Assembly: GCA_964351865.1 (NCBI GenBank)
Contig: CAYGPJ010000006.1
Coordinates: 62,001 to 126,000, forward strand
Source of the DNA: JBCDJI01 sp964351865
Lineage (GTDB): Bacteria > Verrucomicrobiota > Verrucomicrobiia > Methylacidiphilales > JBCBYL01
Reading direction: 5' to 3'
DNA: 64,000 nt
In this document: in pieces, positions 53,159 to 61,800 of the stretch
How positions within the stretch are numbered: position 1 is the stretch's first letter
Layout of the letters: each line of letters begins with the position of its first letter
Notes under the pieces: model-generated
What the model was told of the DNA's origin: nothing
The model's input: only the letters and a program-made list of their open reading frames with translations
Databases searched by the model: none
Translations under genes and position numbers: made by a program

Positions 53159-54529
53159 TCATTCCCCGATATAATGGCGCAGTGGCTTTAGAATGGACTC
53201 TGCTAATGGTTCGATCACTGAGCCATCGCGAGCTTCGATCAGCAATCGAGCCAGATTTTCGGTGCCTGAATAGCGAAAGAAAATGCGGCCGGAATCTCCG
53301 AAATCGGCTTCCGCTTTTTGAATCAGGTCGTGAATCTCCGGCATCTCTTGCAGCGGGCGCTTTTCCCGCACGTGCAGATTATAGAGTTGCTGCGGAAATT
53401 TTTTCAGAATGTGGCGCAATTCGCGCAGCGGTTGGCCGGATTCCTGAATAAATCGCAGGGCCTGGATGCCACTCAGCAGTCCGTCGCCGGTGGGGAAATG
53501 ATCTAAAAAAATCATGTGGCCGGATTGTTCACCGCCCAGGCTGAGAGAGTCTTTCTGCATGGCTTCGAGCACGTAGCGGTCGCCGACATCGGTGCGGATG
53601 ACCTGCCCGCCGTGTTCGGAAATACAGGCATCGAGTCCGAGATTGCTCATCACGGTGGCGACCACTTGATTGCCTTTTAGCTGGCCGGACTTCAGCATAC
53701 CGACTCCGAGAATGGCGAGCAGTTCATCTCCATCCAGCGGTACTCCATCTTCATCAATCATAATCAAACGATCCGCATCCCCATCATGCGCCACTCCTAG
53801 CGGAGGGCCGCTTTGGGCTGACGCATGTTGAGCACGGTTTTTGATATCTGCGCAGATTGGTTCGGTGTGTTGGCTGCCGCAGTTGGCATTGATGTTCGTG
53901 CCGTCCGGAGTGGTGTTGAGGCGGGTGACGGTGGCTCCCAGCGATTCCAGGAAGTCGGGGGTGGTCTGGTAAGCTGCTCCATGAGAGGCGTCGACCACGA
54001 TATGGCTGCCACGTAGTGAGAAATCGCTTGGGAGCGTCGCGCGGATGGCTTGGAGGTAAACGCTCACGGCCGCCGGATCGGCCTCGAAGGAGAGGGGTGG
54101 GTTCAGATGGAGTTCAGGCGCTGTGCAGGCATCGATACGTTTTTCCAAAGCCAGTTCGGTGGCGTCGGAAAGTTTGAAGCCTGCCGGATTGAAAAATTTA
54201 ATGCCATTGTCCTGATGGGGGTTGTGCGAGGCGCTGATCATGGCACCGGCGGCTGCTTTTTGGGCCATGGTATTCAGCGCGACGGCGGCGGTCGGCACGA
54301 CGCCGATGCGATGGCAGCGGCCACCGGCCGCCTCGACGCCTTGGCAAAAGGCGGCTTCCAATACCGGTCCGGAGGCGCGGGTGTCACGGCCGATGACAAA
54401 AAGTGGCGCTTCATCTTTACGGAAATGCTCAGCGGCGGCTTTACCTGCGCGATAAATAAAAGAGGGGGTCATAGGCTCTTGTCCGAAAGTGCCTCGAATG
54501 CCGTCCGTGCCGAAATAGCGTCGTTTCAT
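53159..54529 (-). CDS. glmM: Phosphoglucosamine mutase
   Basis: 456 residues, full length. GlmM converts glucosamine-6-phosphate to glucosamine-1-phosphate for peptidoglycan and LPS. The family start MKRRYFGTDGIRGTFG, the phosphoserine loop ISASHNPHQDNGIKFF, the metal-binding DGDADR motif and the C-terminal sugar-binding RYSGTENLARLLIEA are all present. It is divergent from the phosphoesterase gene with about 100 bp between starts, and runs toward the nrdA upstream region without a recognisable terminator. Confidence 0.96.
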   Translation of the reverse strand: MKRRYFGTDGIRGTFGQEPMTPSFIYRAGKAAAEHFRKDEAPLFVIGRDTRASGPVLEAAFCQGVEAAGGRCHRIGVVPTAAVALNTMAQKAAAGAMISASHNPHQDNGIKFFNPAGFKLSDATELALEKRIDACTAPELHLNPPLSFEADPAAVSVYLQAIRATLPSDFSLRGSHIVVDASHGAAYQTTPDFLESLGATVTRLNTTPDGTNINANCGSQHTEPICADIKNRAQHASAQSGPPLGVAHDGDADRLIMIDEDGVPLDGDELLAILGVGMLKSGQLKGNQVVATVMSNLGLDACISEHGGQVIRTDVGDRYVLEAMQKDSLSLGGEQSGHMIFLDHFPTGDGLLSGIQALRFIQESGQPLRELRHILKKFPQQLYNLHVREKRPLQEMPEIHDLIQKAEADFGDSGRIFFRYSGTENLARLLIEARDGSVIEPLAESILKPLRHYIGE

Positions 54530-54632
54530 AGAAAGTTTTTTACGGACACCAGCGCAAATGAAAACCTCAATATCGAATTTGATTGCTAAAAAAACTAGGC
54601 ATACGAAAGAAAGCGTTTAGGTTCGATGCGAA

Positions 54633-55358
54633 ATGCGGTTTGGAATTTTTGGAGATATTCACAGTAATCAGGAGGCACTTGAGGCAGTTCTGGATGATAT
54701 GCAGGCACAACGTGTCACGCATACGGTGTGTATCGGCGACATCGTCGGTTACAATGCCAATCCTTCCGAATGTCTGGAGTTAGTGCGTTCTTTAGGTTGC
54801 CCGGTCGTGAAGGGTAATCATGATGAAGAGGCTTCTGAAGACCGGGACATCGAGCATTTCAATCCCCTGGCATACGAGAGCATGAACTACTCGCGCAAGC
54901 AGCTCTCCGACGATCAGAAAAAATATCTGCGCAGTTTGCTGATGCAGAAGACGATTCATGATTTTACCGTAGTGCATTCCAGTCTGGATGGCCCGGCGCG
55001 CTGGATCTATGTCTTTGCGTTGACGGAAGCTCAGAACAGTTTTGTCTATCAGCGCACACAAGTTTGCTTTTACGGACATACTCATGTTCCTACCGCTTAT
55101 ATTCTCGAGGACGGGGGCGTTCAGGAATGCTTTTATAAGCGGCTGGTGATTCAGGATGACAAGCAGTACTACATTAATGTCGGATCGGTCGGACAGCCAC
55201 GTGATGGGGACTGGCGGGCGGCGTATGCGATTTACGATACCGATGAAAAGACGGTTGACCTGCGACGGGTGCCTTATGACATTAATCTGGCGCAGCAGAA
55301 AATCATTGAGGCTGGTTTACCGGATCGACTGGCCGAACGTCTGGCCAATGCCGTTTAA
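54633..55358 (+). CDS. Calcineurin-like metallophosphoesterase
   Basis: 241 residues. All metal-binding motifs of the calcineurin-like fold are present: FGDIHSN, GDIVGYNANP, KGNHDEE and FYGHTHVP. The last, with VNVGSVGQPRDGDWRA, is typical of the YfcE/diadenosine-tetraphosphatase-like bacterial group. Substrate is not determined (phosphodiester or nucleotide). The ATG at 54633 opens directly into MRFGIFGDIHSN, so the start is secure. It is 16 bp upstream of the GT9 gene in the same direction, probably one transcript. Confidence 0.9.
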   Translation: MRFGIFGDIHSNQEALEAVLDDMQAQRVTHTVCIGDIVGYNANPSECLELVRSLGCPVVKGNHDEEASEDRDIEHFNPLAYESMNYSRKQLSDDQKKYLRSLLMQKTIHDFTVVHSSLDGPARWIYVFALTEAQNSFVYQRTQVCFYGHTHVPTAYILEDGGVQECFYKRLVIQDDKQYYINVGSVGQPRDGDWRAAYAIYDTDEKTVDLRRVPYDINLAQQKIIEAGLPDRLAERLANAV

Positions 55359-55374
55359 ATCGACGGGTTAACAC

Positions 55375-56343
55375 ATGCGGCTGCTGGTAGTTAAACCGAC
55401 CGCGCTGGGTGATGTCGCACACGCCTTGCAGGTGGTCCCTTATCTCAAGGCCTCCGGTTGGTGTGATGAACTGGCATGGGTGGTGGATGAAGCTTATGTG
55501 CCGTTGCTGGAGCGCTGTTCACTGATTGACGATATCATTCCCTATCCACGCAAGCGCTGGCGTCAGCGGTGGCCAGTGGGCGAGATGCTGGCATGGGGAC
55601 GTGCTTTAAACCGCCAGTGCTACGATGTGACGCTGGATCTGCAAGGACTGGCGCGCAGCGGGATCATGACGTTGGCGGCCGGTTCTCCGCGCCGGATCGG
55701 ACTGCAATCATCACGTGAAGGTTCCCGACTTTGCTACACAGAGCTGGTGAATGATGATGCCAGTCATGCGGTGGATCGCTACGCCACCGCATGTGGGGTG
55801 CTATCCGGGACCTGCCCGGTTCCGGGCGACTATTTAAAGTTGAGGGCAGAAGATCAACTGCCATTCGAGTTAAAACACGGAGGTTATACCCTGCTGCACC
55901 CGTATTCCCAACGCGATGAAAAATGCTGGCCCTGGAGACGGTATGAGTCATTAGTGGCATCGTTACCGGAAGAGACTTTTATATTAATCGGCCAAGGGGA
56001 GTGGTTTCCTTGTACTGGTAATGGTCGGCAGGTGATCGATCTGAGAAACAAGACGGATCTGGATGGATTAATTGCGCTGATTGGAGGTTGTAAGGGGATG
56101 ATCAGTACCGACTCCGGACCACTGCATGTCGCAGCTGCATTTGCGAAGCCGGTGGTGGGCATCTATGGGGCATCATTACCGGCAAGAACTCGCCCGCGTG
56201 GGAGACAGGTAGCATACCTCTGGGATGACTCTTACCAACATACGAAAAAGTCCGCATTGCTGGATCCAGAGGCTTCCGCCCAGGCAATGGCGTCTATTAC
56301 TACCTCGGCTGTTGTCGCTGCCTGGCGAAATTTGTTCAGCTAA
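55375..56343 (+). CDS. Glycosyltransferase family 9 (heptosyltransferase-like)
   Basis: 322 residues with the GT9 pattern: MRLLVVKPTALGDVAHALQV, DVTLDLQGLARSGIM, RIGLQSSREGSRL, LLHPYSQRDEKCWP and, in the nucleotide-sugar site, ISTDSGPLHVAAAFAKPVVG. GT9 enzymes such as WaaC and WaaF add heptose to the inner core of LPS from ADP-heptose on the cytoplasmic face. The presence fits an organism with LPS. Whether it is WaaC or a paralogue is uncertain. Follows the phosphoesterase by 16 bp. Confidence 0.9.
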   Translation: MRLLVVKPTALGDVAHALQVVPYLKASGWCDELAWVVDEAYVPLLERCSLIDDIIPYPRKRWRQRWPVGEMLAWGRALNRQCYDVTLDLQGLARSGIMTLAAGSPRRIGLQSSREGSRLCYTELVNDDASHAVDRYATACGVLSGTCPVPGDYLKLRAEDQLPFELKHGGYTLLHPYSQRDEKCWPWRRYESLVASLPEETFILIGQGEWFPCTGNGRQVIDLRNKTDLDGLIALIGGCKGMISTDSGPLHVAAAFAKPVVGIYGASLPARTRPRGRQVAYLWDDSYQHTKKSALLDPEASAQAMASITTSAVVAAWRNLFS

Positions 56344-56359
56344 TGTTCAATAAGACGTT

Positions 56360-56385
56360 ATATATGAACTAAACTGTTCATATAT
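56360..56385. promoter_or_regulatory. Perfect dyad, likely enhancer-binding (UAS) site
   Basis: ATATATGAAC (56360-56369), 6-bp spacer, then GTTCATATAT (56376-56385): a perfect 10-bp inverted repeat. It lies about 140-160 bp upstream of the predicted start point of the sigma-54 promoter at 56498, the usual distance for an AAA+ activator site. It has too little GC for a terminator. Confidence 0.6.
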
Positions 56386-56497
56386 TGTGACGATATGGTT
56401 ACAAAAACTAAAATATAGAATATGATAAACGTAATATAAATTTTATCTGCTTGTTGGTTAGTGGGTTGCAAAGAATGTAATGGATGTAATGGAGAGT

Positions 56498-56513
56498 TGG
56501 CATTAATATTGCA
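56498..56513 (+). promoter_or_regulatory. Sigma-54 promoter of the HNH_repeat gene
   Basis: TGGCATTAATATTGCA: -24 TGGCA and -12 TTGCA with GG and GC in the exact register (consensus TGGCACGNNNNTTGCW; mismatches only at C6 and G7). Transcription would begin near 56523, giving a 48-nt leader before the ATG at 56571. A dyad lies upstream. rpoN is present in this window. Confidence 0.75.
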
Positions 56514-56570
56514 TAAATCAAAATTACTTATACTTTACGCTATAGAACACAAACCCAAGAAGATAAAATC

Positions 56571-57365
56571 ATGAAACAAAGAACACGCAGAAACAGAAAA
56601 TGGTCCGCAGAGTTGGTACTAGATGAAATTCGTAAATGGGCAGCAGAGGATAAGCCTCTCTACTCTCATTATGTCCGTCAGAATTTCCAGGAATTACTGG
56701 CCGCAGGCATTCGTTACCATGGAAGTTGGAAGACCGCCGTTGAAACCGCAGGGATTGCCTACAATGATGTCAGAAAATACCAGAACTGGTCGAAAGATCT
56801 GATCATCGCCAAAATCCAGGAATTACGTCAGCAGGGGGTGGATCTTTCCTTCCGCTCGATGATGCTGAGCAAGTACAACTCAATGGTCTACGCAGCGATT
56901 CGCCCGAATCACTTCGGATCATGGAAACATGCATTATCCGCAGCGGGTCTGACACCGGATGAAGTTTATCGCTACCGGTCATGGGATGAGCAAACTATTC
57001 TGGATGAAATTCGCAAACTCAAAGAGCAGGGAGCCGATCTCAGTTCGAAGACGATGGATGAAACTTCCAATCCGCTGATTGCGACCGCGCGTCGCCGCTT
57101 CGGTAACTGGGGTAACGCGGTTGAAAAAGCAGGCATTGATTACTCTGAAATCCGTCGTCGCCGTCGCTGGAGCTGTGATGCCATCGTGGAAGGCATTCGC
57201 GAACTGCGCGATCAAGGCGTTAAGATGCAGAGTAACGAAGTGCGTCAGCACGCGCCGGCACTCTTTGCCGCAGCTTGTAAGCCTCGCTTCTTCGGAACCT
57301 GGTCCAAAGCACTGGCAGCAGCCATGGAAGATAAGCAGGAAGAAAAAGTGGAAGCCCTCTCATAA
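56571..57365 (+). CDS. Protein of four tandem HNH_repeat (homing-endonuclease-associated) domains
   Basis: 264 residues built of four repeats of 62-65 residues, anchored by the first Trp of each at 11, 73, 138 and 200. The unit reads W(S/D)xxxIxxxIxxLxxQGxxL..., then aa.RxFGSWxxAxxxAG(I/L) with the FGSW-type block at HGSW, FGSW, FGNW and FGTW. This is the PF18780 repeat found next to HNH homing endonucleases and thought to bind DNA. No HNH, LAGLIDADG or other nuclease motif is present, so it may be a DNA-binding regulator. It has a sigma-54 promoter, an upstream dyad and its own terminator, which is unusual for a selfish element. Confidence 0.82.
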   Translation: MKQRTRRNRKWSAELVLDEIRKWAAEDKPLYSHYVRQNFQELLAAGIRYHGSWKTAVETAGIAYNDVRKYQNWSKDLIIAKIQELRQQGVDLSFRSMMLSKYNSMVYAAIRPNHFGSWKHALSAAGLTPDEVYRYRSWDEQTILDEIRKLKEQGADLSSKTMDETSNPLIATARRRFGNWGNAVEKAGIDYSEIRRRRRWSCDAIVEGIRELRDQGVKMQSNEVRQHAPALFAAACKPRFFGTWSKALAAAMEDKQEEKVEALS

Positions 57366-57408
57366 GCTGACATTGATCAATACCAGCACTTCCTTAACTA
57401 TTTAACCA

Positions 57409-57447
57409 ACAACCCCGCAAGCTTCGGCTTTCGGGGTTGTTTCATTT
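57409..57447 (+). terminator. Intrinsic terminator of the HNH_repeat gene
   Basis: Stem acaaccccg/cggggttgt (57409-57417 with 57432-57440) extended internally by AAGC-TTCG-GCTT, followed by TTCATTT. It lies 44 bp beyond the stop. Confidence 0.8.
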
Positions 57448-57472
57448 ACGAATACGAGGCATAGTATCTGAC

Positions 57473-58321
57473 ATGCGAATGATGAAGTCTCTCGTCGGAT
57501 TGGGCGCGGTCGCGTCGCTCATGACTCTAATGCCTTCAGCTCAGGCACAGTTAAATATTTCGTTGGAGAGTTCCCGCGACACCTTCCTGTTGTATGAGCC
57601 GATTGTATTTAAAGTCACCTTGCAGAACGTGACGGGATCTCCGGTGGCATTGCAGGATCATCCGGTCAGTAAACGCCCGTGGCTGACGTTTCAGATTTTC
57701 AGAAATGGTGGGGATAAGGTGAGTCCTACCAGTGATTTTTCAATGCCAGCTGAAGTATTAAAACCGGGAGAAACGAAGACGATCGACGTGAATATTACGC
57801 CGCTGTATAAGCTCAGAGATTCCGGGCAGTATGATATCAAGGCCGCCGTCACGATGGCGGGGCGGCAGTCGTTCATGACCGGCTCTCTCAGATTTAACAT
57901 AGGTAAAGGTGAACTCGTCTGGGTCAGAGACTTGATGGTAAACGGGGCTAAAAGAACTTATTCATTGATCCGTTTCCTGGGGAAAGCGGACTCATCGCTT
58001 TATTTGCGGGTGGAAGAGGTAGATAAAAATCTGGTTTATACGACCACGCGTCTAGGATCTATTATCGGATTTACGGAACCAGAAATAAAATTCGACAGCG
58101 AAGGCAAACTGCATTTATTGCATGTCAGCACTTCTTCATTGTATCGATATAGCAGGTTGACTGCTGATGGCGCATTGGAGTACCAGGAGGATCGGCGGGC
58201 GGACGGATTGGTGCCTGCCCTGATTCAGACCAATGATGGTGGGGTTCAGTTAGCTGGCGGGAATAATATACGCCTACAAGAGAAGCGCAAGAAACTGTCT
58301 GAAGATCAAATGGGGTTGTAG
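57473..58321 (+). CDS. Secreted protein with BsuPI-like beta domain
   Basis: About 282 residues from the ATG at 57473; the upstream part of the frame overlaps a terminator and is unlikely to be coding. A signal peptide ends at AQAQL. The following 120 residues (LNISLESSRDTFLLYEPIVF, LQNVTGSPVALQDHPVSKRP, then PGETKTIDVNITPLYKLRDS) look like a secreted Ig-type or BsuPI-like beta sandwich. The C-terminal half has no recognisable family. Likely periplasmic or surface; function unknown. Downstream is a 535-bp repeat-rich gap. Confidence 0.7.
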   Translation: MRMMKSLVGLGAVASLMTLMPSAQAQLNISLESSRDTFLLYEPIVFKVTLQNVTGSPVALQDHPVSKRPWLTFQIFRNGGDKVSPTSDFSMPAEVLKPGETKTIDVNITPLYKLRDSGQYDIKAAVTMAGRQSFMTGSLRFNIGKGELVWVRDLMVNGAKRTYSLIRFLGKADSSLYLRVEEVDKNLVYTTTRLGSIIGFTEPEIKFDSEGKLHLLHVSTSSLYRYSRLTADGALEYQEDRRADGLVPALIQTNDGGVQLAGGNNIRLQEKRKKLSEDQMGL

Positions 58322-58455
58322 CGGGTTGGTTTTATATCTCCGTTTTCGGATCACAACTGCAGATGGACGTCTTCAATATTCCAGAGCAGGTTCTAATCAG
58401 GTTCTACTCGGATAGACGTGTTGAGTCATGTCGTTGATAAGAAGTCCGGCAACCT

Positions 58456-58667
58456 CCCATACACATCAACATAAGAGCAGTAATATGGTTCCTGAGACCT
58501 GTTTTTATCAGGGAGCGCGGGCGTCTCGCCCGCAGGCCGGGAATGCCTCATCGTTGGATTTTGGCACTGCGGGCGAGACGCCCGCGCTCCCTGACCACAA
58601 GACCAATCGCACGGAGTTCTGCCCGTGGGTGACGAAGTCTATGATTCCTTATGTTGATGTGGATGGG
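58456..58667. mobile_element. MITE-like element with nested 28-bp perfect palindrome
   Basis: The ends cccatacacatcaacataag (58456-58475) and its near-perfect reverse complement (58648-58667, 19 of 20) match the ends of the 43-kb MITE. Nested inside are two perfect 28-bp arms (58508-58535 and 58567-58594) with the core GCGGGCGTCTCGCCCGC, separated by 31 bp. This core type (short gggcg-tct-cgccc palindromes) recurs in the 23.9-kb MITE. No clear target duplication was found, so either an older insertion or one without it. Confidence 0.7.
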
Positions 58668-58687
58668 CGGTAGCCGGACATTCTCGT

Positions 58688-58723
58688 CCTACAGCGCTGA
58701 CGCGCAATGCGATAGCCTACAGG
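58688..58723. repeat. REP-like hairpin, copy 2
   Basis: tcctacagcgctgacgcg then caatgcgatagcc: same order of blocks as 43438-43474, with the inner stem changed from CGCC/GGCG to CGC/GCG, so the pairing is kept. It lies 20 bp from the end of the MITE-like element, mirroring the arrangement at 43 kb. Confidence 0.55.
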
Positions 58724-58856
58724 CTGTCACGATGATATTATGTTACAAACCGCTTTTGGTTTACAGGTGAAATGAGAATGATGCCCAACAAAAAGGGAAC
58801 CAGCGCCTTGAGACAAGACGCCCTACCATGACCGCCATAGCAGGCACCAAGCTCTG

Positions 58857-61800
58857 CTAAAGGTCCGTGACGTTAAAGGTTCCGCCCGTCGTGCCGACTC
58901 CCGGCAGCGTGGTATTCACATTGGGAACGACGGTGCCGTTGAAGGTAATATCTCCCCGTGAACCTGCAGGCACCGCAGCCGCGCTCCAGTTCTTGGTGTT
59001 GGCCTGAATGTTGAGCACATCACCGGCATTGGCCTGACCAACGAGGACATTGAGTCCGGTATCCACTTGTATCACGGGGGCTTTCATTAGCGTATTGGGT
59101 GAAGAGATCGTAATGGTTGTTGAGCCGTTGTTGACGAAGTGGAGGCCATCGACCGCATTTTGAGAAAAGAGGTTAGCTTGTTGATCGGCAGTAAGCACGG
59201 ATCCCCCATAAATCTTGAGTGATCCAGATCCCAGCGCATCGGCGGTGATAATTTTAGCCGTCATGTTCGCTCCGCCGGTGGCGTTACCGATTTCGATGTT
59301 GCCGTTGCTGTTGGTGATTGTGATCTGAGAATTCGAGTTGGATGCGGTGCCCTCACCGGCGGTAATCGTGGCGCCATTGGCGATCAGGATGTCACCGTTA
59401 CTGCTATTGCTGAGAGAGATCAGTCCACTGCCATTGGCTGCTGCTTGCAGCACAGCTTGTAGCTGAGAGGAATCATTGATTTGAATACCGTCGGTAGCGT
59501 TGATGAAGATGGTGGGGCGATTATCGAGATTAGCTCCATCATCGGTGCTGGTGATGGAAGCTCCAGCGCCAGTCGGGTCGCCGACAATCACTTTACCGTT
59601 GGTATTCTCCAGTTTCACGGTTGTGATCTGGTTGGTCGAATTGCCGACCGTGGTTGCGTCAATATTTGAGCCGTCCTTGATGACAATGTCACCAGAGCCG
59701 GTGTTGTTCAGGCTGATCTGGGCGGGTCCATCCACTGACGTCTCGGCCTGAACGTCGGCAGCATCGATGGTGGTGCCCGAGAGAGACTCCAGGACGATAT
59801 TGGCTTTGTCCTGAGAGCTGACGATGATGGATCCGGCTTTGTGATTAATGATTCGAGCTTTGATGGTGGCCGAAGCTCTCGTATTCCCTTCGACAGAAAT
59901 ATCTGCTTCAGTCAGGTTGAAGAGCCCCGCGGTTGAGCGCCCGAAAAAGTTGCCTAAGTTGCTGGTGGCGCTGCCCACGCTGACGCTGGCAGTACTTCCT
60001 TCGATGAAGATATTGTTTTGGGCTTCAATGTTAACGGCAGATTCTCCAATGCCATTGGCTGTGATGGAACTGCCTGTGCCCAACGATGTTCCAATTGATA
60101 AATCACTTTCAGACCCCAGAAAGATTCGACTGTTATCGAATGAAGAGGTCGATGTGATGCTGACATTGTCATCGATGGTCAGTGATTGATTAAATGAATT
60201 GATGTCAATCCTGCTGGCGTCATTGGCTGAAGTGCTGATGGTGGATCCCGTGAGAATGTTGACCGTGCTGCCGTCGAGATCCAGTTCAGCTACGCCGTTC
60301 GGATTGGTCACGGATGCGGTGACTCCGTTGACATTAAGAGTGCGATTGGTTCCGATCTCGAGTAGAGAGAATGGAGTGGCAGCGGGAGCCAAACCGAGAG
60401 CGTTGTTGAGGGCCACGTTAGTTCCGCTGAATTTGAGATCCAGTTCGGATGCTGTCAGATCAAAATTGACGGGATTGATGTTATAGTTGCCGGTGCCTGT
60501 CGTGTCATCGAAAGCAAAGAAGAAGGCTTCATTCGGAGCCCCCAGACCATTGGGTAACACAGGTGCATTGGCTGAGCGGATCGTCAGATTCTGCGTATCG
60601 AATGAGGCGAGTGTCGTGAGGTTGATCAACCCGGAGGCTGAAATCTCAATGTTTTTTGCATCAATGTTGCCATTGAGTATTGGTGCGACGGGGGCGGGGG
60701 ACAAGGACTGAATACCAAGAAAGTCTGCATTGATACTGGAGCTGGCATCCATAATAAAATTTCCCCGCGAGGCAAAACTGACCTCAGAGAAACGATTGTT
60801 CGGGCCGAGGCCGAACTGGGTGCCGTTGAGTAATTCGATGTCGCCGTTCCGGGCATAAAATACGGTGTTGTTGTCAAATCCGCCAAAGCGGGCATTATCC
60901 ATTTTGATGCCGCCGTTTTCGGAAACGATGAAATTTTCATCTGGCAACCCTAAGCCAGAATTAGCCCCGTAGATTCCCGAAATGCGAACATTGTTATAGC
61001 CGATCAATCCGACAACGGTGGGCTGAAAGCTTCCAAATTCGCTGGAAGTGATACTGCCCTGAGTAATTTCGGGATTACCGACCAGCTCAAGAGTTTCAAA
61101 ACGGAATATCGCCGCCGTTTCTTCTAATTTGTCTGCGGGGCCACCTCCACCGATTGAGATGGCCTGATCCACGCCGTTTACACCGTCAGCGAAAGCAAAG
61201 TTTGCCAGCGGTATGCTGCCGGCGCGGTAAATCGAGCCTTCGACGAGCTTTCCATCTGTTGCAACGGTCGGCGGAGCTCCGACAATTCTGCTATTGTTTC
61301 CGATGCGAGTGACTCCCGGAATAAGAGAAGGTTTAGTGAAAAATCTCCTGTTACCCTGAGCATTTTCGGTGGTATTCCTGACTTCAATTTTAGGTTCGCT
61401 AGGTTTGTTGGTGTAAAGTCGATTTTTACTGATACCAAGACCTGTCGGGGACAGATCGCCTGTATCCAGCTTTTCCTTTTGCTCTTTAAGCGCTGAGAGA
61501 ACTTTGGGGTCCTTCAGAATGGTGTTGCCGGAGGCGTCCTGTTCAACTCTGACGTCTCCCTCGCCAGCTTCATTTTGCTTAAAGCCGTTAACCAGCCCGG
61601 AGGTTTGGGTGAGACGGGCCAGATCCACGTTCACAGGCTGGGGCAGCCGATTGGCATTCGGGTTGAGGATGATCATCTGTCCCGGCTCAATGACCATCGA
61701 CTCGCCGAGTCGATCATTGAGATAAACCCGCATTTTGCCTTCCAGCACGATGAGTTTGCTGAAGCCTTCTTTTTGGTTGCCGTCAACCTTGAGGCCGCCT

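Larger units (their letters stand above)
58322..58856. other. Gene-free region with MITE-like nested palindrome
   Basis: 535 bp. It contains the element at 58456-58667, the second REP-like unit (58688-58723), and about 130 bp of unassigned sequence before the stop of the FecR gene. A frame across the palindrome would translate to a RASRPQAG...AGETPALP peptide, but that is a palindrome artefact, not a gene. Confidence 0.65.

Noticed and set aside
54050..54589. 179-residue plus-strand ORF across the glmM start
   Set aside because: Antisense shadow of glmM, which has full conserved motifs in the other strand.
58428..58673. 81-residue plus-strand ORF with RASRPQAG and AGETPALP
   Set aside because: It is the translation of a MITE-like palindrome; the two peptide motifs are the two arms of the same inverted repeat.
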